Below, in pieces: positions 19,663 through 32,551 of a stretch of 64,000 bases of DNA. The DNA is from Siphonodentalium dalli (taxonomy: Eukaryota > Mollusca > Scaphopoda > Gadilida > Siphonodentaliidae). The DNA lies in NCBI GenBank assembly GCA_032622095.1, contig CP136064.1, positions 148,678,864-148,742,863 of the forward strand, given 5' to 3'. The notes under the pieces are model-generated. The model did no database searches. It had not been told where the DNA came from and worked only from the letters and a program-made list of their open reading frames with translations. Positions within the stretch are counted from its first letter, which is position 1; the number at the start of each line of letters is the position of its first letter. Both the position numbers and the translations under genes were made by a program.

Positions 19663-21305
19663 GATCCTGTAACCACGACACGTTCATCAATAAATGTATA
19701 AATGTTTCATGGGACTGTTTATATATATACATATAGGACTGGAGTAAAGTTGACACCAACGCGTCTTTGTTAATTTTGGTGCCCGGATTTCAACGAAATT
19801 TGGTGTGGTGACTCAGGGTGCCCTGGCAGAGTGTATAATGGCGTTAGTTTTTCTAAATTTTGATTTAAACAAATTTAAATGAATAAAAAATATGAACCTA
19901 TGTGAATATTTAGGTACAATATAAACCTATTTGCACGAGAATATGTTGCAGCACCAGATATAGGGGAATGTTGGCCACAGTTAGACATGGGTCCGAGTGA
20001 GACATTGCCTCTAACATTTCTCTAATTTCCAGACCAATATCAATGGGACCAGTCCAGAGATATTAGCCATATAACACATGTTATTATATTTGTTCAAAAT
20101 GCTATCATCAGGTGAAGGTTGACTGTGGCCCAGCCACCAATTTTCAAGGCAAAATCAATTAATTTAATTTTTGCAATTTCAAGGGAAAAATATGTTTATT
20201 GGATAAATTTACATATAATACTGAATACATTTTTGTGATGTGGAAAACGGGGATTTATTACATATTTCACATAGCCACATCTGATTTATTTATAGACGTT
20301 TATGTATGCTTGACTTTCATCGAGTTACACGGGTGGGGGCACAATTACTCAATGGGACACAATTTCTGGCCTGTGGTAGGATCCACCTTCAGTAGATGAT
20401 AGGCACTTAAAAGGGAATGACATAATTTGCCAAATGACTATTGTTTTGGGGCTGGAGTGGATAAATAATTTAGATCAAACAAACTGATGTCATTGTGCAA
20501 TAGTGGTATGTGCGGGGCGTTTCCTATACGGTTACTACTAATTAATCAAATGTGCATATATGCATGTTTACTGAGTTCACCTTAAAAGACCATCGAACCA
20601 CAAAAAATACTAGATCATGTCATGAATCTCTACACTAGATATGACCTTACTATAGACCATATTACACCAATTGCACTGTACACAAACCTGGGAACTATTT
20701 TATGTTCTGACAGAGAAATTTATAACAATGAATGATCAAGAAGGGAATTTATTTTCCTTTATTGTTAATACTTGTTCCTCGATAATCTACTTCACAGTAG
20801 GGGTGGTCCCAGCTCGAGATAGCTTGCTTGTTTGTGACTTTTGTGAGATTATATCGTACTCTCAGGTGTCCCATCAGTGTGATGGTCAATAATATTGATA
20901 GTGGAGACTGAAATTAATAATAGTGATGGAAATTTAATTTTATTTAATTCTATTTTAATTTAATTCTATATATGTTTCTATGCCAAATAATTTAATGATC
21001 GTTGAGAATTTTATAATTGCCCGGGAGGAATTACATTTGTGTAAGGGACGCAAAGCAAAATCAACCACAAAGTCACTTAAATCTTGCAATTTCAAAGTTA
21101 GACCTTCACATTCTATGACACACATTATTAAGGAACAGGTATTTCATAATTTATTACCTGTATGTATACTGTTTTTTCATTGTTACAAACTTCCCTATCG
21201 AAACAGCAAAAACTTTGTACTGGTGGAATATATCATTCTCGACTACGGTGACATCGGCTACTTATTCCCAGTTCCTTATTCCTTATTCGGAAACATTATA
21301 TATTG

Positions 21306-24237
21306 ACCAAATAAACGGTGCGGTAGGGTGGCCCACCCCAAAATTAGATATAAAAACAAAAAACCGCACCCCTCTAGTCCATACGGTTGCCACAGTAGGT
21401 GGCCAAAGTGGCAACCATAGCCGTTTCGGTATTTATGAACCGATTTTGACCAAATAAAATGTTCGGTAGGGTGGCCCACCCCAAAATTAGATATAAAAAC
21501 CGAAAACAGCACCCCTCTAGCCCATACGGTTGCCACAGTAGGTGGCCAAAGTGGCAACCATAGCCGTTTCGGTATTTATGAACCGATTTTTACCAAATAA
21601 AATGTTCGGTAGGGTGGCCCACCCCAAAATTAGATATAAAAACCGAAAACAGCACCCCTCTAGCCCATACGGTTGCCACAGTAGGTGGCCAAAGTGGCAA
21701 CCATAGCCGTTTTGGTATTTATGAACCGATTTTAACCAAATAAAATGTGCGGTAGGGTGGCCCACCCCAAAATTAGATATAAAAACCGAAAACCGCACCC
21801 CTCTAGCCCATACGGTTGCCACAGTAGGTGGCCAAAGTGGCAACCATAGCCGTTTCGGTATTTATGAACCGATTTTGACCAAATACAATGTTCGGTAGGG
21901 TGGCCCACCCCAAAATTAGATATAAAAACCAAAAACCGCACCCCTCTAGCCCATACGGTTGCCACAGTAGGTGGCCAAAGTGGCAACCATAGCCGTTTCG
22001 GTATTTATGAACCGATTTTGACCAAATAAAATGTTCGGTAGGGTGGCCCACCCCAAAATTAGATATACAAACCGAAAACAGCACCCCTCTAGCCCATACG
22101 GTTGCCACAGTAGGTGGCCAAAGTGGCAACCATAGCCGTTTTGGTATTTATGAACCGATTTTGACCAAATAAAATGTGCGTTAGGGTGGCCCACCCCAAA
22201 ATTAGATATAAAAACCGAAAACCGCACCCCTCTAGCCCATACGGTTGCCACAGTAGGTGGCCAAAGTGGCAACCATAGCCGTTTCGGTATTTATGAACCG
22301 ATTTTGACCAAATAAAATGTTCGGTAGGGTGGCCCACCCCAAAATTAGATATAAAAACCAAAAACCGCACCCCTCTAGCCCATACGGTTGCCACAGTAGG
22401 TGGCCAAAGTGGCAACCATAGCCGTTTCGGTATTTATGAACCGATTTTGACCAAATAAAATGTTCGGTAGGGTGACCCACACCAAATTAGATATACAAAC
22501 CGAAAACAGCACCCCTCTAGCCCATACGGTTGCCACAGTAGGTGGCCAAAGTGGCAACCATAGCCGTTTTGGTATTTATGAACCGATTTTGACCAAATAA
22601 AATGTGCGGTAGGGTGGCCCACCCCAAAATTATTTATAAAAACCGAAAAATAGCACCCCTCTAGCCCATACGGTTGCCACAGTAGGTGGCCAAAGGCAAA
22701 GTGGCAACCATAGCCGTTTTGGTATTTATAAACCGATTTTGACCAAATAAAAGTTGCGGCAGGGTGGCCCACCCCAAAATTAGATATAAAAACCAAAAAC
22801 CGCACCCCTCTAGCCCATACGGTTGCCACAGTAGGTGGCCAAAGTGGCAACCATAGCCTTTTTGGTATTTATGAACCGATTTTGACCAAATAAAAGTTGC
22901 GGCAGGGTGGCCCACCCCAAAATTAGATATAAAAACCAAAAACCGCACCCCTCTAGACCATACGGTTGCCACAGTAGGTGGCCAAAGTGGCAACCATAGC
23001 CGTTTCGGTATTTATGAACCGATTTTTACCAAATAAAATGTTCGGTAGGGTGGCCCACCCCAAAATTAGATATAAAAACCGAAAACAGCACCCCTCTAGA
23101 CCATACGGTTGCCACAGTAGGTGGCCAAAGTGGCAACCATAGCCGTTTTGGTATTTATGAACCGATTTTGACCAAATAAACGGTGCGGTAGGGTGGCCCA
23201 CCCCAAAATTAGATATAAAAACCGAAAACAGCACCCCTCTAGCCCATACGGTTGCCACAGTAGGTGGCCAAAGTGGCAACCATAGCCGTTTTGGTATTTA
23301 TGAACCGATTTTGACCAAATAAAATGTGCGGTAGGGTGGCCCACCCCAAAATTAGATATAAAAACCGAAAACCGCACCCCTCTAGCCCATACGGTTGCCA
23401 CAGTAGGTGGCCAAAGTGGCAACCATAGCCGTTTTGGTATTTATGAACCGATTTTGACCAAATAAAATGTGCGTTAGGGTGGCCCACCCCAAAATTAGAT
23501 ATAAAAACCAAAAACCGCACCCCTCTAGCCCATACGGTTGCCACAGTAGGTGGCCAAAGTGGCAACCATAGCCGTTTTGGTATTTATGAACCGATATTGA
23601 CCAAATAAAATGTGCGGTAGGGTGGCCCACCCCAAAATTAGATATAAAAACCGAAAACCGCACCCCTCTAGCCCATACGGTTGCCACAGTAGGTGGCCAA
23701 AGTGGCAACCATAGCCGTTTCGGTATTTATGAACCGATTTGGACCAAATAAACTGTTCGGTAGGGTGGCCCCACCCCAAAATTAGATATAAAAACCAAAA
23801 AACCGCACCCCTCTAGCCCATACGGTTGCCACAGTAGGTGGCCAAAGTGGCAACCATAGCCGTTTCGGTATTTATGAACCGATTTTGACCAAATAAAATG
23901 TTCGGTAGGGTGGCCCACCCCAAAATTAGATATAAAAACCGAAAACAGCACCCCTCTAGCCCATACGGTTGCCACAGTAGGTGGCCAAAGTGGCAACCAT
24001 AGCCGTTTTGGTATTTATGAACCGATTTTGACCAAATAAAATGTGCGATAGGGTGGCCCACCCCAAAATTAGATATAAAAACCAAAAAACGGAACCTCTC
24101 TAGCCCATACGGTTGCCACTGTAGGTGGCCAAAGTGGCAACCACAGCCGTTTTGGTATTTATGAACCGATTTTGACCAAATAAAAGTTGCGGTAGGGTGG
24201 CCCACCCCAAAATTAGATATAAAAACCAAAACCGCAT
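21306..24237. repeat. 143-bp tandem array, left block (~20 units)
   Basis: Units repeat at 143 bp; a few carry small indels, for example 6 extra bases near 22695. Each unit holds GGTTGCCAC...GTGGCAACC (arms 9 bp around TGGCCA) and GGGTGGCCCACCC, both able to fold. Since 143 is not divisible by 3, long frames wander through three phases; the repeated 84-138-residue frames are artefacts. Confidence 0.95.
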
Positions 24238-25483
24238 CTACTGTGGCAACCGTATGGGATAGAGGGATGCGGTTTTTGGTTTTTTATATCTAATTTTGGG
24301 TTGGGCCACCCTAACGCACCGTTTATTTGGTCAAAATCGGTTCATAAATACCAAAACGGCTATGGTTTCCACTTTGGCCACCTACTGTGGCAACCGTATA
24401 GGCTAGAGGGGTGCTGTTTTCGGTTTTTATATCTAATTTTGGGGTGGGCCACCCTGCCGCAACTTTTATTTGGTCAAAATCGGTTTATAAATACCAAAAC
24501 GGCTATGGTTGCCACTTTGGCCACCTACTGTGGCAACCGTATGGGCTAGAGAGGTGCGGTTTTTGGTTTTTATATCTAATTTTGGGGTGGGCCACCCTAC
24601 CGCACATTCTATTTGGTCAAAATCGGTTCATAAATACCAAAACGGCTATGGTTGCCACTTTGGCCACCTACTGTGGCAACCGTATGGGCTAGAGGGGTGC
24701 TATTTTCGGTTTTTATAACTAAGTTTGGGGTGGGCCACCCTACCGCACATTTTATTTGGTCAAAATCGGTTCATAAATACCAAAACGGCTATGGTTGCCA
24801 CTTTGGCCACCTACTGTGGCAACCGTATGGGCTAGAGGGGTGCTGTTTTCGGTTTTTATATCTAATTTTGGGGTGAGCCACCCTACCGAACATTTTATTT
24901 GGTCAAAATCGGTTCATAAATACCGAAACGGCTATGGTTGCCACTTTGGCCACCTACTGTGGCAACCGTATGGGCTAAAGGGGTGCGGTTTTTGGTTTTT
25001 ATAACTAATTTTGGGGTGGGCCACCCCTACCGAACATTTTATTTGGTCAAAATCGGTTCATAAATACCGAAACGGCTATGGTTGCCACTTTGGCCACCTA
25101 CTGTGGCAACCGTATGGGCTAGAGGGGTGCGGTTTTTGGTTTTTATATCTAATTTTGGGGTGGGCCACCCTACCGAACATTTTATTTGGTCAAAATCGGT
25201 TCATAAATACCGAAACGGCTATGGTTGCCACTTTGGCCACCTACTGTGGCAACCGTATGGGCTAGAGGGGTGCTGTTTTCGGTTTTTATATCTAATTTTG
25301 GGGTGGGCCACCATAGCGAACATTTTATTTGGTAAAAATCGGTTCATAAATACCGAAACGGCTATGGTTGCCACTTTGGCCACCTACTGTGGCAACCGTA
25401 TGGACTAGAGGGGTGCGGTTTTTTTGTTTTTATATCTAATTTTGGGGTGGGCCACCCTACCGCACCGTTTATTTGGTCAATAT
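24238..25483. repeat. 143-bp tandem array, inverted right block (~9 units)
   Basis: Reverse complement of the left block. The switch lies in GCATCTACTGTGGCAACC near 24235-24250, where the first inverted unit is incomplete. Confidence 0.95.
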
Positions 25484-27060
25484 ATAATGTTTCCGAATAA
25501 GGAATAAGGAACTGGGAATAAGTAGCCGATGTCACCGTAGTCATTCTCGACGGGCATAGATACATAGAAATTCATGGCATGGTCTAAGAAAATGCAATCA
25601 GATTAAATGACCATCTGTGATTGCCCCATGAATCACGTAGAACTAAAAGGTCATGGCAGTTGGAACATCTTGGCCTGGAATTATTATGTTTAGCATACAG
25701 ATTAGTCCAATCCCAATGTGTCAGGTCGACAATAGCAAGTACACAGGGCTATATTTAATAATTTTCCCACAAATAGCCACTAGTATATATGCTATCCATG
25801 CTGGCCGAGCTCCCGGTTAATGCTTAAGGTTTAAATCGAGAGCACAGTGTTAAAATCATGAAATATTTAATATGTGAGAATGCTGAAACAAATCACCTTT
25901 AACTTAATGGCGTTATTAACGGTGCATTATTATTATAATTATTATATTTAACTTGATCTGTCCATCACAGGAAACAGAATTCTTCGATGGAAAGTTGAAA
26001 GCATATCCTCTCACCAGTCACTGCACTCTGCAGTGTGCCGAGACCAAATGGGAGATGTTCTTCTTTTCCTTCATTCACCAAGTTAATTGACTCACTTTGT
26101 CAGTCACCAATTCACTGGGCTTCACGTGCTTGTCACATCTGTGTGTCGACTGCTCTGTAGTATGTAACTGGCTAGAATTGTATTTTGACCCGAGTCACAC
26201 TCACAGTGAGTGGGTGAGACTGAGCCAGAAGTCGTTGAAAACTAAATTTATTAATCTGTAATCACTAAATTAGTGACTAATACAATCCTAATAGTGTAGT
26301 ACTAGTAGTAAATGAGTAATTTCAGTCAATCAGTCAGCTCTAAAATGTCCATTTTCTGATTTCCTTGACCTGACATTGTCAGCTATTAAACAATAACAAT
26401 TAAATTTAGAGAAGTAGATGGAACAATTTACCGCTTGCAACACTAACCAGTCCAGGTGAAAACATACTTAAAATTTAACAGAACAAGTCAAATCACCGTG
26501 GTGACCACAAACTAGTCCAACGTCCACAGTCATTCCACAGTCCAACGTCCACAGTCCACCCCACTGTCTCCACTGACCATCATTTTGCATTTCGTTGCAT
26601 TTCGTTGTTGTTGATTTTCATATTTTTTCAGTCACAGATTCATCATTCAGTTTCTTTCCGACTGACTGAGTTTCACTTCCGCTGTTCAACCAAGTCCGGA
26701 GACTTCACACACAATGTATGCCCAATCGATTGGCTTATACCAATAACATTCAGCACGAGAACAACAACGGAGAATTTCGAATATGCACTCGCCGATAACT
26801 TCTTGCACTTAGGCGCACCCATTTTGTAACGAAAATTACATCACCAATCGCAACGTTGCTATGGGCCAGGGGACGTAATCTCAAACTGCAACGGTTCGGA
26901 ATCTGACGAAGTTTGCCGAATGCTATGCGCCTATGTCAACTAAATCCACTTCAATCATTTAATTTTGAATTAATAAGGTTTATTTTGTTTTTCAAATTTA
27001 ACAGGGAGGCTGATCGAAGAAGATAAATAAATTCGTTTGTTAATTTGTCAAGGTTATTCC

Positions 27061-27071
27061 AACATGGCGGC
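27061..27071 (+). promoter_or_regulatory. YY1-type motif AACATGGCGGC in body 1
   Basis: Exact match to the YY1 consensus AANATGGCGGC, in a conserved patch AACATGGCGGCCACCATA that also occurs in body 2 (32126-32136). Whether it acts as a promoter site is inference. Confidence 0.35.
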
Positions 27072-27222
27072 CACCATAAAGCCCCATAGGTCCGAATCGC
27101 CCTGATGTAAAAAAAAACTAATTTTGAGGTTGATAGAGTATATAAATTAGTGACGTCACAATTATATTTGCGTCACTTACGCATTACCGTAAAACAACAC
27201 TTTTGGGTTGTGATAATTAGTG

Positions 27223-27373
27223 GTGATTATCTAAGAAATACAAAATGTGAACTTTATAAAGGTTTTAAAAAATATTTTTTTCGAACCCAAAATCCAAATC
27301 CAACAAAAACAAAATCAATTTCTAAGAAAAAGATATGGAAATGTGTAGTGAATACTGTGAAGAATGATGAACA
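27223..27373. repeat. Inner fragment of the TTAA-element left arm between the two bodies
   Basis: Direct-orientation match to about 17890-18036 (inner left arm), lacking the outer part and the TTAA. It marks the junction of the two bodies. Confidence 0.75.
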
Positions 27374-27723
27374 ATAATATGATTACGTCAGTACGTATGG
27401 ACAACCCAAAACACGTACGTCCATCTATAAAATGATAAATGTATGTTTCATAGGAGTGCCTGTATTTCTGGCCAACTTGGGATATACGATCACGCCAGTG
27501 CGTATGGGCCGTAGGACGGGGACATGTCACTCTATGTCCAAAGGTTCGCTATTCCCAAGGTTCATTATACCGAAGTTTCGCTATTCACAACGTTCTCTAT
27601 ATTCCTCAATATTCAGAAGGTTTTTATAACTTGTTATTTTGAAGTTTCATTCTATTATCTATATTCTAAATTATTGAGAGGGTTCTTTATCATAAGACTC
27701 TTTTTATGAAGGAAATAACTTAA

Positions 27724-27983
27724 AGGCACTCAATCCGATAAGACGCTGCTAAATTACTCTTTCTTTGGCTTCGGTGGGGAAAAAAATATTTGATTAGTGT
27801 CGAACCCACCCATCAAAGCTCAGAGTGATTAGATATCGATCTTTGCAGTTTGCTATTTTTATTGTTCTGGGCCTAATCGTGCCAGGACGAGGTCAAAACG
27901 GGCGGTCTTCCAGATAAAGATGGATAACTGTAAAATCGTGGTAATAATAACTACTTGGTATTAGAGTTGTCCATCTTTTCTGG
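27724..27983. mobile_element. Probable TTAA-flanked insertion, related to the AGGTACTC family
   Basis: TTAA at 27720-27723 and 27984-27987. Left end AGGCACTCAATCCG resembles the family at 28633 and 35549. The right end is different: an inverted GATGGA-AACT stretch near 27922-27980 forms a hairpin. Body 1 lacks it at the TTAAATACGCCCAGAATAG site (19552). Probably a rearranged member. Confidence 0.5.
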
Positions 27984-28632
27984 TTAAATACGCCCAGAAT
28001 AGCATACCTTCAGAATAGCGAACCTTCTTAATAAGAACCTTTGGGATAGCGACCCTTCGGAATATGGAACCTTCGGAATAACGAACCTGATCCTGTATGA
28101 AGAGCCCATGACACGTCCATCAATAAATGTATACATGTTTCATGGGACTGTTTATATATACATATATAATAATATAAGACTGGAGTAAAGTTGAGACCAA
28201 CATGTCTTTGTTAATATTGGTGCTCAGATTTCAGCGAAATTTGGTGTGGTGACTCGGGGTGCCCTGGCAGAGTGAATAATGCCGTTAGTTTTTCTAAATT
28301 TTTATTTAAACAAATTTAAATAAATTAAAAAAATATGAACATATGTGAATATTTAGGTACAAATAAACGTATTTGCACGAGAATATGTTGCAGCCCCAGA
28401 TATAGAGGAATGTGGGAATGTGGGCCACAGTTAGACATGGGTCAGAGTGAGATATTGCCTCTAACATTTCTCTAATTTCCAGACCAATATCCATGGCGCC
28501 AGTCAAGAGATATTAGCCATATAGCACATGTTACTATATTTCTTCAAAATGCAATCGGCAGGTGAAGGTTGAATCTGGCCAAGCAACCAATTTTCAAGGC
28601 AAAATTATTTTATTTTATTTTTGCAATTTTAA

Positions 28633-29072
28633 AGGTACTCAATCCGAATTAACCCTCGCAGATTGCTATTTCCTTGACTTCAGAGGTGAACAATATTTGA
28701 TTCAAGTCGAGGAACCCACAACATCAAAGCTCAGAGTGATCAGATACCGATTTTTAAAATCTATCATTTTAATTTTACGTGGCCCAGCAAACAGCAGACA
28801 AGAATACTTTCTCTGACCAAATTGCAGATGGAGATGAATAACTCTAAAATCAACTGAGTTTTTTTTGTGTGTGTCAGATGTTTGACAAACCAGCAATATT
28901 CGTTGAGCAAAAAGTTGATAAATTACAGGTTTTTGTCAATTTTATGCCATAATTGACTGCAGTTAGCATTATTTTCGAGCAATTAATTCTGTCAACTGAA
29001 GCGGCATTTCAAAAAAAATTCTTGTTGTTGGAATCTGATGATATGGGGACTATTGATTCGGATTGAGGACCT
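28633..29072. mobile_element. TTAA-type MITE, AGGTACTCAATCCG family (440 bp)
   Basis: Ends AGGTACTCAATCCG and CGGATTGAGGACCT (one mismatch as TIR). Left flank TTAA 28629-28632, right flank TCAA 29073-29076, a decayed TTAA. Body 1 has the uninterrupted site near 20178-20188. Shares its inner sequence with 35549-36017. Confidence 0.75.
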
Positions 29073-29620
29073 TCAAGGGAAAAATATCTTTATTGGATAA
29101 ATTTACATATAATACTGAATACATTATTATGAAAACGGGGATTTAATGCATATTTCACATAGCCACATCTGATTTATTTATAGAGGTAACGTTTATGTAT
29201 GCTTGACTTTCAGCGATTTACATGGATGGGACACAATGACTCAATGAGACATAATTTATGGCCCTGGTAGGATCCAACTTCAGTAGATGACAGGCACTTC
29301 GAAAAGGAATGAGATAATTTGCCAAATGACTATTGTTTTGGGGCTAAATAAATTAGATCAAACAAACTGATGTCATAGTGGTATGTTCGGTGTGTTTCCT
29401 ATACGGTTACTACTTAGGGGTGACCCCTTCTGTGAAGTAGATGATGAGAAACAAGTATTAAGGGTGGTCCCAGCTTGAGATTGCATGCTTGTTCATGACT
29501 TTTGTGAGCTTATATCGTACTCTCAGATGTCTAAGCATTGTGATGGTCAATAATAGTGATAGCGGAGACCTAGACTGAAATTAACAATATTGATTGAAAT
29601 TTAATTCTATTTCAATTTAA

Positions 29621-30113
29621 AGACACGGTTGGCCTTGGCGGTGGGTATCCTGTGAAAATATTTCCACCCGTCAAAAACCGCCACAAACAGAAAGAACATC
29701 AAAATGTACATAGACTTTGTCCGTATACAAATAAGAAATATCGCATAAACAGTATGTTATGGTCATTTGTTTGACCATTGTTATGTAAACAAAAGCATAA
29801 AAGTTACCTTTCTGGTGTTTGTTTATATTATGATGGTAAACATAAAGAGCGTTCTTTGTTGGTGAATACCTGATATGGAACTAATAAAGAGCGTTTATGC
29901 CATTTGTGTGTGATTAGCCAGTAGCATTGTGCTGTCTTCTGTAACACAATCAGACTCTTGCTTATGTCAAATATAGTAGGTCTTTATTATAACATGCTGT
30001 TTGCGCGATGGTCATGGTATATATGAACGGAACTGTATGCGTTTTAATGTTTTTCTGTTTACGGTGTTTGGAACAAATATGAATATTTTCGACAATTAAG
30101 GCCGCACGTGCCT
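29621..30113. mobile_element. TTAA-flanked MITE of a second family (493 bp)
   Basis: TTAA at 29617-29620 and 30114-30117. Ends AGACACGGTTGGCC and GGCCGCACGTGCCT pair in 11 of 14 positions. Body 1 has the empty ATTTAATTCTATATATG site near 20960. No coding frame. Confidence 0.7.
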
Positions 30114-32125
30114 TTAATTCTATATATGTCTCTATGCGAAAAAACTTAATGATCGTTGAGAATTTTATCTGAAATTACTAATCATGCGGCACATGATGAC
30201 ACTATTGTTAGGCATCTGATAGTATATAAACATTTTAATAATTACCCAGGAGGAATGACATTAGTATGAGGGACGCAAAGGAAAATCCACCACAAAGTCA
30301 TTTAAATCTTGCCATTTCAAAGTTGGATCTTCACATTCTATGACACACATTATTAATGAAAGGTACTTCATAATTTATTAACTGTACTAGTTACTTCCCT
30401 ATCGCAACAGCAAAAACTTTGTACTGGTGGAATATATCATTCTTGATGGGCATAGATACATAGATATTCATGGCATGGTCTGAGAAAATGCTACTAGATT
30501 AAACATTTATACGATTGCCTCATTAGTCATGTACATGTATAACAAGAAGGTCGTGACAGTTCAACTAAGTTGGCCTGGAATTATTATATTTAGCATACAT
30601 ATTATTCCAATCCCAATGTGTCAAGTCGACAATAGCAAGTACGCAGGGCTATATTTAATAATTTTTCCACAAATAGCCACTCGTTAATATATATGCTAGC
30701 CATGCTGGTCAAGCTCCCGCTTAATGCTTAAGGTTTAAATCGAGAACACAGTGTTAAAATCATGAATTATTTTATATGTGAGAATGCTAAAACTAATCAC
30801 CATGCATTATAATTATTATATTTAACTTGATGTGTCCATCACATGAAACAGAATTCATACACACAGATGGAAAGTTGGCCCAGAAGCATATCCTCTCACC
30901 AGTCACTGCATGAACTCTGCAGTGTGCCGAGACCAAGTGGGATTGGGAGATGTTCTTCTTTTCCTTCACTCAACAAGAAGATAAACGACTCACTTTGTTA
31001 GTCACCAATTCACTGGGCTTTACATGTTTGTTACATCTGTGTGTTGACTGCTCTGTAGATGGCTAGAATTGAATTTTGACCTGAGTCACAGTCACAGTGA
31101 GTGGTGAGGCTGAGCCTGAAGTCGTTGATAACTAAATTTACTAATCTGTAATTACTAAATTGACTAATACAATCCTAATATTATTAGATTAGAAGGCCAC
31201 ATGACCGCTTTCACTGGATACTGCTTCCACAAGTTCCAGCTACGTGCTACGTTCAACGGTTCATGACTGAACTATACTGTCTATATTGAGTAAATGAGTA
31301 AATCAGTCAGCTCTAAAATGTCCATTTTCTGATTTCCTTGACCCAAGTTGAGGCTTGACCTGACAGTGTTTGATATATTAACAATTAAATTTACTATTTA
31401 GAGAAGTAGTTAGTTAGTAGACTGAACAATTTGCCGCTTGCAGTTGCAACTCTAAGTTTAAGTCTAAGTCTAACCAGTCCAGGTGAAAACAGACTTAAAA
31501 TTGAACAATAACAGAACAAGTCAAATCGCCGTGGTGATCAGTCTGCACAGACCAGTCCACATTTCACCCCAGTGACCTTCATTTTCATATTTTTGTCAGT
31601 CACAGATTCGTCATTGAGTTTCTTTCCGAATGACCGATTTTCACTTTTAAACTTCCAAGTTCAAAACAAGTTCTAGTGTTGTTGTTCTTCTTCTTCTTTT
31701 GACTGCTTTGACTCTAAAGTCATTCCAGTAATGGGCTCGTTGTGCTATCTTCGCTTGTGCTTTATCGTTTGTTCTTAACGCTTACGTGCTGTGATACCGT
31801 TGTACATTTAAAATACGAGCGATAACAATAACAAGCAATTCAATTTCAAATTTCGCAAATAAGAGAGCGCCACCATTTTGTAAAGAAATTACGTCATCAT
31901 TTCCAACGTTGCTATGGCCTGCCATGTGACGTAATATTCAAACTTTAACGGTACGGAATCTGGCGAGGTTTGCCGAATGCTATGCGCCCGTGTCAGCTAA
32001 ATCCACAATAAGCATTTAATTTTGAATAAGGTTGATTTTGTGTTTCAAATTTAATAGTGTTGCTATGGGGAGGCTGATCGAAGAAGAAAAATAAATTCGT
32101 TTTATTAATTTGTCAATTCTATTCC

Positions 32126-32136
32126 AACATGGCGGC
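32126..32136 (+). promoter_or_regulatory. YY1-type motif AACATGGCGGC in body 2
   Basis: Same motif and surroundings as at 27061-27071. Confidence 0.35.
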
Positions 32137-32551
32137 CACCATAGGGCCCCATAGGTCTGAATCGCCCGGATGTAAAAACAATTTTTTCATGTTGATGGGG
32201 TATAGAAATTACTGACGTCACATACGCAATACCGTAAAACAACCCTTTTGGGTTGTGATGAATATATTTTTATTGTTCATCATTCTTCACAGTGTTCAGC
32301 ACACATTCCCATATTTTTTTTCTTAGATATGGACTTTGTGTTTGTTGGATTTGGGTTCGAAAAAAATATTTTTTAAAACCTCTATAAAGTTCACATTTAG
32401 TATTTCTAACATATTCCATCATGAATTATACTATTAAAATGTTGCATTCATGGGTTTGGTTACTGTGATCACTAATAAAAGTGAACATACATGTAAACCT
32501 TTATTTTGACTCCATAAAATTTGGGGGAAATTGGGTTAGCAAAGTCCTTAA

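Larger units (their letters stand above)
21243..25540. mobile_element. Foldback element built of 143-bp tandem repeats (4.3 kb)
   Basis: Unique TIRs of about 63 bp begin CTACGGTGACATCGGCTACT and end with its reverse complement. They are flanked by direct copies of TCATTCTCGA (21233-21242 and 25541-25550); 8-bp CATTCTCG is an equally valid reading of the TSD. Body 2 has the empty site near 30440-30450. Inside the TIRs, 143-bp repeats run in one direction to about 24237 and in the other from there. No transposase. The architecture matches foldback-type elements. Confidence 0.9.
18866..27222. repeat. Non-coding body 1 of the composite element
   Basis: Starts ATGATTACGTCAGTACGTAT and ends near TTGGGTTGTGATA. 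Aligns along its length with body 2 (27374-32262) at visibly lower identity than the region 1 duplication. It holds the GTAC MITE, the ATTCCGAA repeats and the 143-bp foldback element. Outside these (19663-21232 and 25551-27222) only short, unconserved frames are present. Confidence 0.7.
27374..32262. repeat. Non-coding body 2 of the composite element
   Basis: Diverged direct copy of body 1 without the 143-bp element and the GTAC MITE but with its own insertions (27724, 28633, 29621). No gene recognised; only short frames. Confidence 0.7.
18744..32547. mobile_element. TTAA-bounded composite element (13.8 kb) sharing a TTAA with its neighbour
   Basis: Begins GGACTTTGCTAACCCAATTT directly after the TTAA at 18740-18743 and ends with the reverse complement before TTAA 32548-32551. 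The right arm (about 32263-32547) is full length; the left keeps only the outer 122 bp (18744-18866), while an inner left-arm piece lies at 27223-27373. Between them are two tandem diverged bodies, without coding capacity that I recognise. It could be one element or two fused relatives of the foldback MITE next door. Confidence 0.65.

Noticed and set aside
21276-25408. Many related frames of 60-138 codons, both orientations
   Set aside because: They are produced by the 143-bp repeat cycling through three phases; no start context or unique domain.
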